From Tragulus kanchil (lineage: Eukaryota; Chordata; Mammalia; Artiodactyla; Tragulidae), in assembly GCA_022376925.1 (NCBI GenBank), contig JAIOJX010000002.1:43299501-43363500 (forward strand): a DNA stretch of 64,000 bases, read 5' to 3'. Of this stretch, positions 11,790-22,457 are shown piece by piece. Under the pieces are notes generated by a model. The model was given only the letters and a program-made list of their open reading frames with translations, was not told the origin of the DNA and did no database searches. Each line of letters starts with the position of its first letter. Positions within the stretch are counted from its first letter, which is position 1. The translations under genes and the position numbers were made by a program.

Positions 11790-13849
11790 TATGTGGTCCC
11801 AGTTTTCCAACAGAGGGTAGATGGAATCTATATAGATATTGTCTCTTAATGTGGTACATAATCACAAAACAAAATTCAAGTAAGTATACTTAGAGGTCTG
11901 TTGGCTTTATTCAATAATTCCTTAATTGAGCAGCAGCCCATCTAGGAGATTATAAGGGACTCTGAAGAGCTAAACAAAATAAAAATGCTTATAGTCAGAA
12001 AGAGGGCAGGAAAAGGAAGTTTTTAGCATAGAGTGGATTGTTTCAGGTAAGTTCACTTTCCTATGGGGGACCGAAGGACACATTACCTCACTAGTGTTGA
12101 CCAAGTAATTCCAGACTGATTGGCTAAGGTTACATTCCTGGAATAGGGTAAAACTGCACTCAAGTTAGGTATTAATTCTTGGTTTGCTTACATGGGACTT
12201 GTCATAGTGAGTAAAGTAAGGCAGACAGAGAAGAAATATTGCATGTCCTCCCTTATATGTGGAATCTAAAAAGGAATGATACAAGTGTACTTACAAAACA
12301 GAGACTCATATTTAAACTTCAAGAATGAACTTACGGTTGCTGAGGGGAAGGATTGGGGAAAAGATAGTTAAGGAGTTTGGAATGGACATGCACACACTGC
12401 TATATTTAAAATGGATAACCAGGGCTTCCCTGGTGGTCCAGTGGGTAAAGACTCCTCCTTGCAGTGCAGGAGGCACGGGTTCCATCCCTGGCCTGGGAAG
12501 ATCCCACGTGCTGTGGAGCGGCTGGGCGGGGGCGTTCAATTGTGAGCCAGTGCTCTGGAGTGTGAGCACCCAGAGCGGTGCTCTGCAGCAAGAGAGACCA
12601 CTGCAATGGGCCAAAGAATAAAAATGGATGTAAATAAATAAATAAAACACCAATAAAAGAGGCCAAAAATTAAAAATAATAAAAAAATAAAATGGATAAC
12701 CCACAAAGACATTCTATCAAGCACATGAAACTCTGCTCAATATTAATGGCAGGATGGGAGGGCAAGTATGGGGAAGGATGGTGTATATACACACACACAC
12801 ACACACATATATGGCTGAGTCCTTTTGGTATCCATCTGAAATTATCACAGTTAGTCTGCTATAGTCCAATGCATAAATAATAAATAAAACTGAGAAACAG
12901 TGTCAGCTGTTATGTGGTCCCAGTTTTCCAACAGAGGGTAGATGGAATCTATATAGATATTGTCTCTTAATGTGGTACATAATCACAAAACAAAATTCAA
13001 GTAAGTATACTTAGAGGTCTGTTGGCTTTATTCAATAATTCCTTAATTGAGCAGCAGCCCATCTAGGAGATTATAAGGGACTCTGAAGAGCTAAACAAAA
13101 TAAAAATGCTTATAGTCAGAAAGAGGGCAGGAAAAGGAAGTTTTTAGCATAGAGTGGATTGTTTCAGGTAAGTTCACTTTCCTATGGGGGACCGAAGGAC
13201 ACATTACCTCACTAGTGTTGACCAAGTAATTCCAGACTGATTGGCTAAGGTTACATTCCTGGAATAGGGTAAAACTGCACTCAAGTTAGGTATTAATTCT
13301 TGGTTTGCTTACATGGGACTTAGCACACATGACTTCAGTGTGGGTCTGTTATCTCTTTTTTAACAATAGTTAAGTGTACCATGAAAGGGTCAAGTTAAAA
13401 ACATAGTTAACTCAATGGCAACGTAAGGATTAGCTCAAGAATCATAGCTCACAGTAAACTAATGTTTACATACAGTACCATGGTGTTCAGGCAGGAAATA
13501 CAGTTTCTAGTGCCAGTCATAAATGTTTCAAAAGATTCAATGAAAGAATGTTCCAGATTTGCTTTTATTCTGATGCAGGAAATTTTTGTTGAGTCAACGT
13601 TTCTGAGCTATAACTTAAATTTCCTGGGAGTGAATGTCAGTTAAATGTGTGGCACTCTCCCTATGGTGTTCTTGTGATTTGACTTTTCTGCTCAATAATA
13701 TTGAAAATAAAAGACTTATTGCTTTCCTTAGGAATCTTTCACATATTTTATGTAAACTTCAGGGTCATTACCATAGTTGAATTCACTGCAGGTTCTTGAA
13801 AGAAATTACATGAAAGTTGATGAGTTCAGTGTGGTCTTTCTTTCCACAG
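11790..13849. other. SLC26A7 intron with an unclassified LTR-like stretch
   Basis: 11800-12200 (copy 12921-13321) contains cagcagcccatctaggagat and actctgaagagctaaac, which has the feel of an old LTR; I see no ends to prove it. 13322-13849 is unique intron leading to the exon at 13850. Confidence 0.5.
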
Positions 13850-13997
13850 AATTCCTCCACCTAGAGCTCCCCCAATGAACATCCTCTCTGCAGTGATCAC
13901 TGAAGCTTTTGGAGTGGCATTTGTAGGCTATGTGGCTTCACTGGCTCTTGCTCAAGGATCTGCCAAAAAATTCAGATATTCAGTTGATGACAATCAG
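13850..13997 (+). CDS. SLC26A7: SLC26A7 internal exon, transmembrane core ([10 protein letters not shown]...)
   Basis: The exon is 148 bp: one base completing a split codon, then 49 codons beginning [20 protein letters not shown] and ending in SVDDNQ. The acceptor is a pyrimidine tract ending ttccacag and the donor is gtggtg, which is weak. The Pro-rich start, the hydrophobic stretch [16 protein letters not shown] and the Lys/Tyr/Asp-Asn-Gln end match the SLC26 region that leads into the anion-binding core; the family-wide 'NQE' junction is completed by the next exon. The last 94 bases are repeated at 14987-15080 by a tandem duplication, so this is the only full copy. The upstream exon was not found in the 13.8 kb to the left. 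Confidence 0.95.
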
Positions 13998-14365
13998 GTG
14001 GTGTATGTCCCAGTCCCTCTCCATATCTCTCCATAGCTATTGTATCATTGTGCTGTGTACCCCCAGATCCTGAAAATGTAGTATTTATGAAAAATACAAA
14101 TTTTCTAAGTATATAACAAGAATGGGTAGAACATAACTAAACAAAAATTTGTAAATCATTTAAGAAAGGTGAAACTCTGAGTTTCATGGGTTGGTTATAC
14201 TACATTTTTTAATAGAGAGACATCTTGATGTTCTTTTTGTTTTTTGAGAATCTATATTTATAATTGCATACTGACTTTAAAAAAATTTGGATTTCAAAAT
14301 ACAAATGACAGTATTTCTCTTCTTAGTAATGCAGGAGACAAAAGAGAGGTGTGTTTGATCTTTCA

Positions 14366-14514
14366 GGGATCAAAACCCACATCTTTTGGGAAGATCCCAC
14401 GGAGTAGGACATGGCAGCCTACTCTGATATTCTTTCCTGGAGAATTTCCATGGACAGAGGCATCTGGTGGGCTATAGTCCATGTGGTTGCAAAGAATTGG
14501 ACATGTGACTGAGA
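14366..14514 (+). mobile_element. Bov-tA SINE, 5'-truncated (copy at 15449-15597)
   Basis: gatcaaaacccacatctttt, ggaagatcccacggagtagg and gggctatagtccatgtggtt to acatgtgactgagaacat match Bov-tA on the + strand. It lies 70 bp upstream of an SLC26A7 acceptor. Confidence 0.85.
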
Positions 14515-14584
14515 ACATACATATACGTGCTAAAAGTTGATTGTGATTAGGAAATGATATACTTCCTTGTTATCATTCCTGTAG

Positions 14585-14698
14585 GAATTTTTGGCCCATG
14601 GCCTCAGCAATGTGATTCCTTCGTTTTTCTTCTGCATACCAAGTGCGGCTGCCATGGGAAGAACTGCTAGCCTGTATAGCACAGGAGCAAAGACACAG
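14585..14698 (+). CDS. SLC26A7: SLC26A7 internal exon, anion-binding core (EFLAHGLSN...)
   Basis: The exon is 114 bp, 38 codons, phase 0 at both ends, acceptor ...cctgtag and donor gtaact. It reads [17 protein letters not shown], then [21 protein letters not shown]. This is the most conserved SLC26 segment (family pattern: E-L-A-x-G-L-S-N ... F-F-x-C-x-P ... R-S/T ... S-G-A-K-T-Q). From knowledge of prestin structures, the Arg in MGRTAS is expected to align with the anion-site Arg of the family's Ser-Arg-Ser motif; that is an inference, not a structural result here. A second copy at 15668-15780 lacks one T and is frame-shifted, so this copy is the functional one. Confidence 0.95.
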
Positions 14699-14986
14699 GT
14701 AACTTTAGTGTTCAGCGGGCACAAAAGAACTGAGAGAATGAGCTTCTATTTGAATTCCTGAGAATACTATCACTTCTTCAGCTTCTTAAAACTAATATCA
14801 AGGGAGTTCATGTGTTCTCTTTCTTAGAAATGATCCTTGAGAGCAGCTGAATGAGTCAATGAGCAAAAAAAAAAAAAAAAAAAAATCCTGTCTTAATGGC
14901 ACTTTTATTGCTGTAAATCTTTAAACACAAGCTCCCTCTAGTGGTGCCTTTGATTTTACTTATTAAGTCAAAAACGATGTGATCTG

Positions 14987-15080
14987 AGCTTTTGGAGTGG
15001 CATTTGTAGGCTATGTGGCTTCACTGGCTCTTGCTCAAGGATCTGCCAAAAAATTCAGATATTCAGTTGATGACAATCAG
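14987..15080 (+). other. SLC26A7: Partial second copy of the SLC26A7 IPPPRAPP exon
   Basis: It begins inside the exon at the Glu-Ala-Phe codons (copy of 13904-13997), lacks the acceptor and the first 54 bases, and is preceded by about 26 bp of degraded junction sequence. It cannot splice as an exon. It is part of tandem duplication 13904-14960 / 14987-16041. Confidence 0.85.
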
Positions 15081-15667
15081 GTGGTGTATGTCCCAGTCCC
15101 TCTCCATATCTCTCCATAGCTATTGTATCATTGTGCTGTGTACCCCCAGATCCTGAAAATGTAGTATTTATGAAAAATACAAATTTTCTAAGTATATAAC
15201 AAGAATGGGTAGAACATAACTAAACAAAAATTTGTAAATCATTTAAGAAAGGTGAAACTCTGAGTTTCATGGGTTGGTTATACTACATTTTTTAATAGAG
15301 AGACATCTTGATGTTCTTTTTGTTTTTAGAGAATCTATATTTATCATTGCATACTGACTTTAAAAAAATTTGGATTTCAAAATACAAATGACAGTATTTC
15401 TCTTCTTAGTAATGCAGGAGACAAAAGAGAGGTGTGTTTGATCTTTCAGGGATCAAAACCCACATCTTTTGGGAAGATCCCACGGAGTAGGACATGGCAG
15501 CCTACTCTGATATTCTTTCCTGGAGAATTTCCATGGACAGAGGCATCTGGTGGGCTATAGTCCATGTGGTTGCAAAGAATTGGACATGTGACTGAGAACA
15601 TACATATACGTGCTAAAAGTTGATTGTGATTAGGAAATGATATACTTCCTTGTTATCATTCCTGTAG

Positions 15668-15780
15668 GAATTTTGGCCCATGGCCTCAGCAATGTGATTC
15701 CTTCGTTTTTCTTCTGCATACCAAGTGCGGCTGCCATGGGAAGAACTGCTAGCCTGTATAGCACAGGAGCAAAGACACAG
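15668..15780 (+). other. SLC26A7: Second copy of the SLC26A7 EFLAHG exon, one base short
   Basis: This repeats 14585-14698 at an offset of about 1083 bp, with flanking intron. A run of five T's near the exon start is four T's here, which shifts the frame after the second codon. The partial copy of the preceding exon is at 14987-15080. A one-base homopolymer loss in an otherwise identical copy suggests a sequencing or assembly error more than a real second exon. Confidence 0.85.
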
Positions 15781-16089
15781 GTAACTTTAGTGTTCAGCGG
15801 GCACAAAAGAACTGAGAGAATGAGCTTCTATTTGAATTCCTGAGAATACTATCACTTCTTCAGCTTCTTAAAACTAATATCAAGGGAGTTCATGTGTTCT
15901 CTTTCTTAGAAATGATCCTTGAGAGCAGCTGAATGAGTCAATGAGCAGACAAAAAAAAAAAAAAAATCCTGTCTTAATGGCACTTTTATTGCTGTAAATC
16001 TTTAAACACAAGCTCCCTCTAGTGGTGCCTTTGATTTTACTTTTTACTTATCTAAGCAGTCAATGTGAAAAAAAAGACAGACTGTGTGT

Positions 16090-16470
16090 ATTAACGCAAT
16101 ATGAAATTTAGAAAGACGGTATGAACGATTCTACAGGCAAGGCAGCAGACGAGACACAAAGTAAAGAACAGACTTCTGGAATCAGTGGGAGAAGGCAAGG
16201 GTGGGATGATTTGAGAGAATAGCTTTGAAACATGCACATTACCATATGTAAAATGAGTGACCAGTGCAAGTTCGATGCACGAAGCAGGGCACCCAAAACT
16301 GGTGCTGTGGAAAAACCCAGAGTATGGATAGGGTAGTGAGTGAGATGCAAGTGGGTGTTCAGGATGGGGAGAACATATGTATTCCTGTGACCTGTTCTTG
16401 TAGATGTAAGGCAAAACCCATCACAATATGGTAATTATCCTCCAATTAAAATTAATTAAAAAGAAGTTAA
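16090..16470 (+). mobile_element. L1 3'-end fragment (copy at 17169-17549)
   Basis: L1 3' UTR-like sequence ends in acccatcacaatatggtaat, tatcctccaattaaaatta and an A-rich run (about 16440-16465), the usual ruminant L1 tail. It is 5'-truncated. Right flank begins aaaagaagttaattgggc. Confidence 0.75.
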
Positions 16471-16769
16471 TTGGGCTCTGAAAATTTTTAATTCCTCTAA
16501 ATAAAATGAAAACAATTGTATTCAAAATCAATCCTTGATACTGACATTCCTGTCTAAAGAGATATACAAGTATGTAACTAAATAGTACAATGTCTATGCA
16601 CATTTTGGTTTAAAGAAACAATTATGTATTTTTAGGAACTCCAGTCAGTTTGACATTTTAGAGCTGGCTGTATGCTAGTTATTATTCTAGTAAGATGTCA
16701 ATGATGGTAATGAAGGAGATTCTGTGATGATGAGGATGGCGTTCATGTTGGTGAAAATATGCATTGAGT

Positions 16770-17016
16770 TAAATGCCAGGCACTGCATGTCATGCTTTTT
16801 ATATAAATGAACTGATTTAATATTTTAGGAAAGTCTGCTAAGGAGGCATAATTATCACCCTAGGTTTCCACATGAGAAAATCGAGAAAAAGAGGGTTAAA
16901 TGAACTTACCTAGGTCACAGAGCTAGTATGTGGCAGAGCTGAAATTTGAACCCAGATAGATTTACTCCGAATCTTGCATTCTTAACCACTCTTCTATACA
17001 AGAAAATACGTATATA
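16770..17016 (+). mobile_element. MIR SINE (copy at 17849-18096)
   Basis: gccaggcactgcatgtcatg, tgaacttacctaggtcacag, agctagtatgtggcagagct and gaatcttgcattcttaacca follow the MIR consensus from end to end on the + strand. Confidence 0.92.
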
Positions 17017-18164
17017 TGTTAATGCAATAAATTAACATAAAAGCTAACCATTGTTAAAGCACTTTTATTGCTGTAAATCTTTAAACACAAGCTCCCTCTA
17101 GTGGTGCCTTTGATTTTACTTTTTACTTATCTAAGCAGTCAATGTGAAAAAAAAGACAGACTGTGTGTATTAACGCAATATGAAATTTAGAAAGACGGTA
17201 TGAACGATTCTACAGGCAAGGCAGCAGACGAGACACAAAGTAAAGAACAGACTTCTGGAATCAGTGGGAGAAGGCAAGGGTGGGATGATTTGAGAGAATA
17301 GCTTTGAAACATGCACATTACCATATGTAAAATGAGTGACCAGTGCAAGTTCGATGCACGAAGCAGGGCACCCAAAACTGGTGCTGTGGAAAAACCCAGA
17401 GTATGGATAGGGTAGTGAGTGAGATGCAAGTGGGTGTTCAGGATGGGGAGAACATATGTATTCCTGTGACCTGTTCTTGTAGATGTAAGGCAAAACCCAT
17501 CACAATATGGTAATTATCCTCCAATTAAAATTAATTAAAAAGAAGTTAATTGGGCTCTGAAAATTTTTAATTCCTCTAAATAAAATGAAAACAATTGTAT
17601 TCAAAATCAATCCTTGATACTGACATTCCTGTCTAAAGAGATATACAAGTATGTAACTAAATAGTACAATGTCTATGCACATTTTGGTTTAAAGAAACAA
17701 TTATGTATTTTTAGGAACTCCAGTCAGTTTGACATTTTAGAGCTGGCTGTATGCTAGTTATTATTCTAGTAAGATGTCAATGATGGTAATGAAGGAGATT
17801 CTGTGATGATGAGGATGGCGTTCATGTTGGTGAAAATATGCATTGAGTTAAATGCCAGGCACTGCATGTCATGCTTTTTATATAAATGAACTGATTTAAT
17901 ATTTTAGGAAAGTCTGCTAAGGAGGCATAATTATCACCCTAGGTTTCCACATGAGAAAATCGAGAAAAAGAGGGTTAAATGAACTTACCTAGGTCACAGA
18001 GCTAGTATGTGGCAGAGCTGAAATTTGAACCCAGATAGATTTACTCCGAATCTTGCATTCTTAACCACTCTTCTATACAAGAAAATACGTATATATGTTA
18101 ATGCAATAAATTAACATTAAAAGCTAACCATTGTTAAAGCAATTCATGTATATTTTATTTTATT

Positions 18165-18228
18165 TTTAAGATTTATTTATTTTATTATTGGCCACGATGG
18201 GTCTTTGTTACTGCACACAGGCAAAACT
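18165..18228 (-). mobile_element. CHR-type SINE 3' fragment
   Basis: tttatttattttattattgg and gatgggtctttgttactgca resemble the antisense 3' end of tRNA-Glu SINEs of cetartiodactyls. It is short and diverged. Confidence 0.55.
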
Positions 18229-18229
18229 A

Positions 18230-19466
18230 AAGATCTCATAGCTTCACTGAAAAGCTTAATTATGAGCCAGGTATTGCAATATAAATGTATTAGTTTATGA
18301 ACAGTCAGGATGATGCTGACAAAAATTTTGGCTTTCTCTGCCCACCAAAGCTGAATAAAATATATTGAGACAGACTTTGGAAGAAATTGAATGGCTTTAA
18401 TCCTTAACCAGCAGAAGGGAGAATATAGTAGTCTATGTACCTCCCCACCCCACCCTTCACCATAAGGAATCTGGGGGATTATACAGATGAGGGCTGGCAG
18501 CCAGGGGTTTGCGATGTGGATCAGGATCTTGTATTCTTGTGTTTCTTTCTCTTGCATTGTTTCAGAAAGAATCATAGTTTTTTCATAGCCTGGTAGTTGC
18601 TTCCATTGTCTTTCATGAATTGCACTGTGGGCTCCTTCCTGTAATGCAAAAAATGGAGAATTATAAGGGGTGATCTGCAAAGACAGTCCTATAAAGTGAG
18701 CACCAGGAGTACACGAAAGTTGCTTGCTCAGATGACTAGGCCTTACTATCTGTCATATTAGACTGAGGGAGCATCTTCAGTGGTTTGAAGTTTAAAACTG
18801 CCACTTTTTCCCACCTTGGTTTCACAAGCAGTGTCTGAGAACTCAGTGTCTGAGATTTATTTTTAAACACTCTAATAGGGTTTTATTTCCGTTGATTCCT
18901 CCATTACGATATTTTAGGCTTCTCTTGATTCCATGAAAGCCTCTTTTCTCTTGTTAGGCTGACAGTTTGGCCAAATGTTTCTATTAAGACATGAACATTT
19001 GTTTATGAGAAATTGATTCTCCATCAAATGGAGCATAGCTAGATATGAGCTCTTTTGAATTGCCTTTTGTCATCCTATTGAGTTGGTTAAAATACAATAC
19101 TAATGAGCTTTTATGATTAATACATTTAAGTTTGTTTCACTGCAGAGACTACTTTCATGATCTCATATAACTGTTTCATACTAACACAGCACTCCTGAGA
19201 AAAGAGTAAAGGCTTCTGAGGAAATTTATCATCAGCCCAGAAAAACCCTAAGCTGTGTATTCAGTTATTACCCAAACAACTAAGACATGAGAAAAGGAGG
19301 CCAGGCAGAGCAATAATAAACTTAAGGACTTCTAACTGAAATGTCATTTTCACTATTAAACAAACAACAAAAAGACATGCTGTGATGTGTGATAAAAGTC
19401 GATGGTATCCTGTTTCTTTGTGTACACTTTTTTTTCTGTCATTGCTGATTTAATTGGACTGTACTA
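18230..19466. other. SLC26A7 intron, unclassified repeat-like part
   Basis: A 167-codon minus-strand open frame (18177-18680) has no domain I recognise. The segment around 18390-18680 (ctggcagccaggggtttgcg, ggctccttcctgtaatgc) may be an old LTR. The rest is featureless intron. Confidence 0.45.
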
Positions 19467-19658
19467 GTTTGTCAGCTGTCACATTTTGGGTTCCTTCTGC
19501 TATAAAATATAGATAATGACCATATATATCATTTAACAGTCACATGTCAACATTCTGTTTCCTCTTAACAAGAAGTAAGAATTATCTTTCTCCCCCTATA
19601 ACTTTGGAATAATAGGAAGTTTCAATGATTTCTGTTTTGTCTGTCTTGTATTTTACAG

Positions 19659-19736
19659 GTGGCTTGTCTAATATCTTGCATTTTCGTCCTGATAGTCATC
19701 TATACAGTAGGGCCTTTGCTTTACTGGCTGCCCATG
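19659..19736 (+). CDS. SLC26A7: SLC26A7 internal exon, transmembrane segment (VACLISC...)
   Basis: The exon is 78 bp, 26 codons, phase 0, acceptor ...gtattttacag and donor gtaagt. The product [18 protein letters not shown] continues to PLLYWLPM, a single hydrophobic membrane span. It directly continues the preceding GAKTQ and precedes [13 protein letters not shown], as in SLC26A7. An identical copy lies at 20779-20856; either could be the assembled original because the whole 1.12-kb block is duplicated. Confidence 0.93.
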
Positions 19737-20778
19737 GTAAGTAATGGCTTTTATTATTTAATTTCACTTTTAATAAGAATCTTTCCATTTTAAACACTTC
19801 TTTGAAGAACAACCTAAATGATCCTAAGTCTGAAAAGTTATGTGACATCAATAATGGTTGATTGGAGGAGAAGTAGATAGAGCCCACATTTGACGGCAAA
19901 GGCATGGGAGGATACCATGGCTATTTTCTAATTCTTAGGCTTTTGTACAAAAGGGCATAGTGGACTTAGATTTATTCTGTATTCACTTGGAAGGTGGAAC
20001 AAAGCAATTTCTGTTATAATAAATAGACTTTGGGAGAATTTTTGCATGCTGGGCAAGAGAGTAGGGAACAAAATACATCTTGTCACCCTTGATACATCTT
20101 TATGAAAGTGACTTAGAATATTAGTACAGGTGTTTGCCTTGCTTTTCACAAGCCTGGGTCACTAAAGTGATACAAGATCTTGGTCTTCAGAGACCCAGAA
20201 ACAATGTTAGTCCTTTTTATTCTAATTCTTCATTCATGTAATAAGAATAAATCATTTTCATTAGAGGATCTTCCAATAATCAAATTCACGTCTCAGGAGA
20301 GTTATAAATATATTCCAGTGAAACAAGATAATTGATACATAAGACAATAAAAGAAATATATGATATAGTTAATTTTTGCAAAAAATTTCAAACAAATGAC
20401 AGTGAATAAATATTATGAAGTTAAGAGAGCATTCCTTTTTATCACATTCACCCTTATAATTCACTACTTTTTTTTCTTTTTTTAAAGAATAGCATAACAT
20501 TTATTCTATGATTTTCTAGAATTGATATCATATTCCTGAATAATTAATATTATATTCCTAATTGATATTACTTCTAAACAAAATGAATATTATTTTGTCA
20601 GCTGTCACATTTTGGTTCTTCCATAAATATAGATAATGACCATATATATCATTTAACAGTCACATGTCAACATTCTGTTTCCTCTTAACAAGAAGTAAGA
20701 ATTATCTTTCTCCCCCTATAACTTTGGAATAATAGGAAGTTTCAATGATTTCTGTTTTGTCTGTCTTGTATTTTACAG

Positions 20779-20856
20779 GTGGCTTGTCTAATATCTTGCA
20801 TTTTCGTCCTGATAGTCATCTATACAGTAGGGCCTTTGCTTTACTGGCTGCCCATG
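20779..20856 (+). other. SLC26A7: Second identical copy of the SLC26A7 VACLISC exon
   Basis: It is an exact copy of 19659-19736 at offset 1120 bp, with both splice sites. If real and spliced, it would add 26 residues in frame and repeat one membrane span, which would invert the topology of everything after it. This is not known in the SLC26 family. It lies in tandem block 19467-20594 / 20593-21714 and is probably an assembly duplicate. Confidence 0.85.
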
Positions 20857-21845
20857 GTAAGTAATGGCTTTTATTATTTAATTTCACTTTTAATAAGAAT
20901 CTTTCCATTTTAAACACTTCTTTGAAGAACAACCTAAATGATCCTAAGTCTGAAAAGTTATGTGACATCAATAATGGTTGATTGGAGGAGAAGTAGATAG
21001 AGCCCACATTTGACGGCAAAGGCATGGGAGGATACCATGGCTATTTTCTAATTCTTAGGCTTTTGTACAAAAGGGCATAGTGGACTTAGATTTATTCTGT
21101 ATTCACTTGGAAGGTGGAACAAAGCAATTTCTGTTATAATAAATAGACTTTGGGAGAATTTTTGCATGCTGGGCAAGAGAGTAGGGAACAAAATACATCT
21201 TGTCACCCTTGATACATCTTTATGAAAGTGACTTAGAATATTAGTACAGGTGTTTGCCTTGCTTTTCACAAGCCTGGGTCACTAAAGTGATACAAGATCT
21301 TGGTCTTCAGAGACCCAGAAACAATGTTAGTCCTTTTTATTCTAATTCTTCATTCATGTAATAAGAATAAATCATTTTCATTAGAGGATCTTCCAATAAT
21401 CAAATTCACGTCTCAGGAGAGTTATAAATATATTCCAGTGAAACAAGATAATTGATACATAAGACAATAAAAGAAATATATGATATAGTTAATTTTTGCA
21501 AAAAATTTCAAACAAATGACAGTGAATAAATATTATGAAGTTAAGAGAGCATTCCTTTTTATCACATTCACCCTTATAATTCACTACTTTTTTTTCTTTT
21601 TTTAAAGAATAGCATAACATTTATTCTATGATTTTCTAGAATTGATATCATATTCCTGAATAATTAATATTATATTCCTAATTGATATTACTTCTAAACA
21701 AAATGAATATTATTTAGTCTTATAAATGATGATTGCTTTTCTCTAGTAAGTATTTCAACAAAAAGACATAAAAATGTCTTTATTTTTTAAAATTTAGATG
21801 AAAATCTTTATATTGAATCTTTATCAATTTATTTTTTATTTGTAG

Positions 21846-21941
21846 TGTGTTCTTGCAAGTATTATTGTCGTGGGACTGAAGGGGATGCTGATACAGTTTC
21901 GAGACTTAAAAAAATATTGGAATGTGGATAAAATTGATTGG
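21846..21941 (+). CDS. SLC26A7: SLC26A7 internal exon ([13 protein letters not shown]...KIDW)
   Basis: The exon is 96 bp, 32 codons, phase 0, acceptor ...tttatttgtag and donor gtaaga. It reads [18 protein letters not shown], then [14 protein letters not shown]. The conserved Leu-Ala-Ser/Ile-Val-Val-Gly-Leu-Lys-Gly core and the charged 'DLKKYW' loop are typical of the SLC26 transmembrane domain between the last gate helices. It lies about 130 bp to the right of a 1.12-kb duplication and is single copy here. The next exon is 21 kb away, across the L1/BovB-rich intron. Confidence 0.95.
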
Positions 21942-22344
21942 GTAAGAAGAAGTTGACATAAAATTACCATCTTTCATTTAAATGCATATTATAAAATAAA
22001 CTTTAATAGTTCCATTTACAGAAGATAGTTTTAGCTATTTGAGACTTACAGCTTATAAACTATCATTTTTTCAAATTCATAAAACATGAAAATGTAAAAC
22101 ATCTTTATAAAAACAGAACTGGAATTTTATCAGGTTTTAATTTATGTGTTGTTTAAGAACTTTAAAAAAAAAATTGCCACTTGAGTGGTTTGAGAATTCC
22201 CAGTTTCCATTATGAATTAATTATGAAAGTGAAGATTATCAAGAAACAGTAGAAATATGACTATTTATAACATATATGAGAAGCCACCATTAATTTCTTA
22301 GAAACATATGCTTCATTAATATAAGATAACATATTAATAGTGAC

Positions 22345-22457
22345 CATGTGCTCAGTTGCTCAGTTATATCCAATTCTTTGTGACAGAAGAAGCCCACTAG
22401 GCTCTTCCTTCCATGGGATTTCCCAGACAGGAATACTGGAATTGGTCATTCTTCAAA
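22345..22457 (-). mobile_element. Bov-tA SINE fragment
   Basis: gtgctcagttgctcagttat to ggaatactggaattgg is reverse-complement Bov-tA, with tagtgaccat before and tagtaaccat after as a likely target-site duplication. Its right part is copied at 23498. Confidence 0.8.

Larger units (their letters stand above)
11079..13321. repeat. Tandem duplication 6: 11079-12200 = 12200-13321
   Basis: Offset 1121 bp with no indels seen and the copies abutting directly. With block 5, bases 11079-11317 occur three times. Confidence 0.95.
13904..16041. repeat. Tandem duplication 7: 13904-14960 = 14987-16041 (carries SLC26A7 exons)
   Basis: Offset 1083 bp. It copies one whole exon and part of another; the right copy has single-base losses at T runs, and the A run is 22 against 16-17. 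Confidence 0.95.
15981..18140. repeat. Tandem duplication 8: 15981-17060 = 17060-18140
   Basis: Offset 1079 bp (1080 after ttaacataaaag against ttaacattaaaag). It carries the L1 3' end and a MIR. Confidence 0.95.
19467..21714. repeat. Tandem duplication 9: 19467-20594 = 20593-21714 (carries an SLC26A7 exon)
   Basis: Core offset 1120 bp. The right copy's first ~40 bases have deletions (ttttggttcttccataaata against ttttgggttccttctgctat...). Confidence 0.95.

Noticed and set aside
18177..18680. 167-codon minus-strand open frame as a gene
   Set aside because: No recognised domain, no promoter or splice evidence, and the sequence around it looks like an old interspersed repeat.
19659..20856. Real exon duplication giving a longer SLC26A7
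   Set aside because: The whole block, introns included, is repeated like 22 others of the same size, and a repeated single membrane span would upset the topology. An assembly artefact is the simpler reading.
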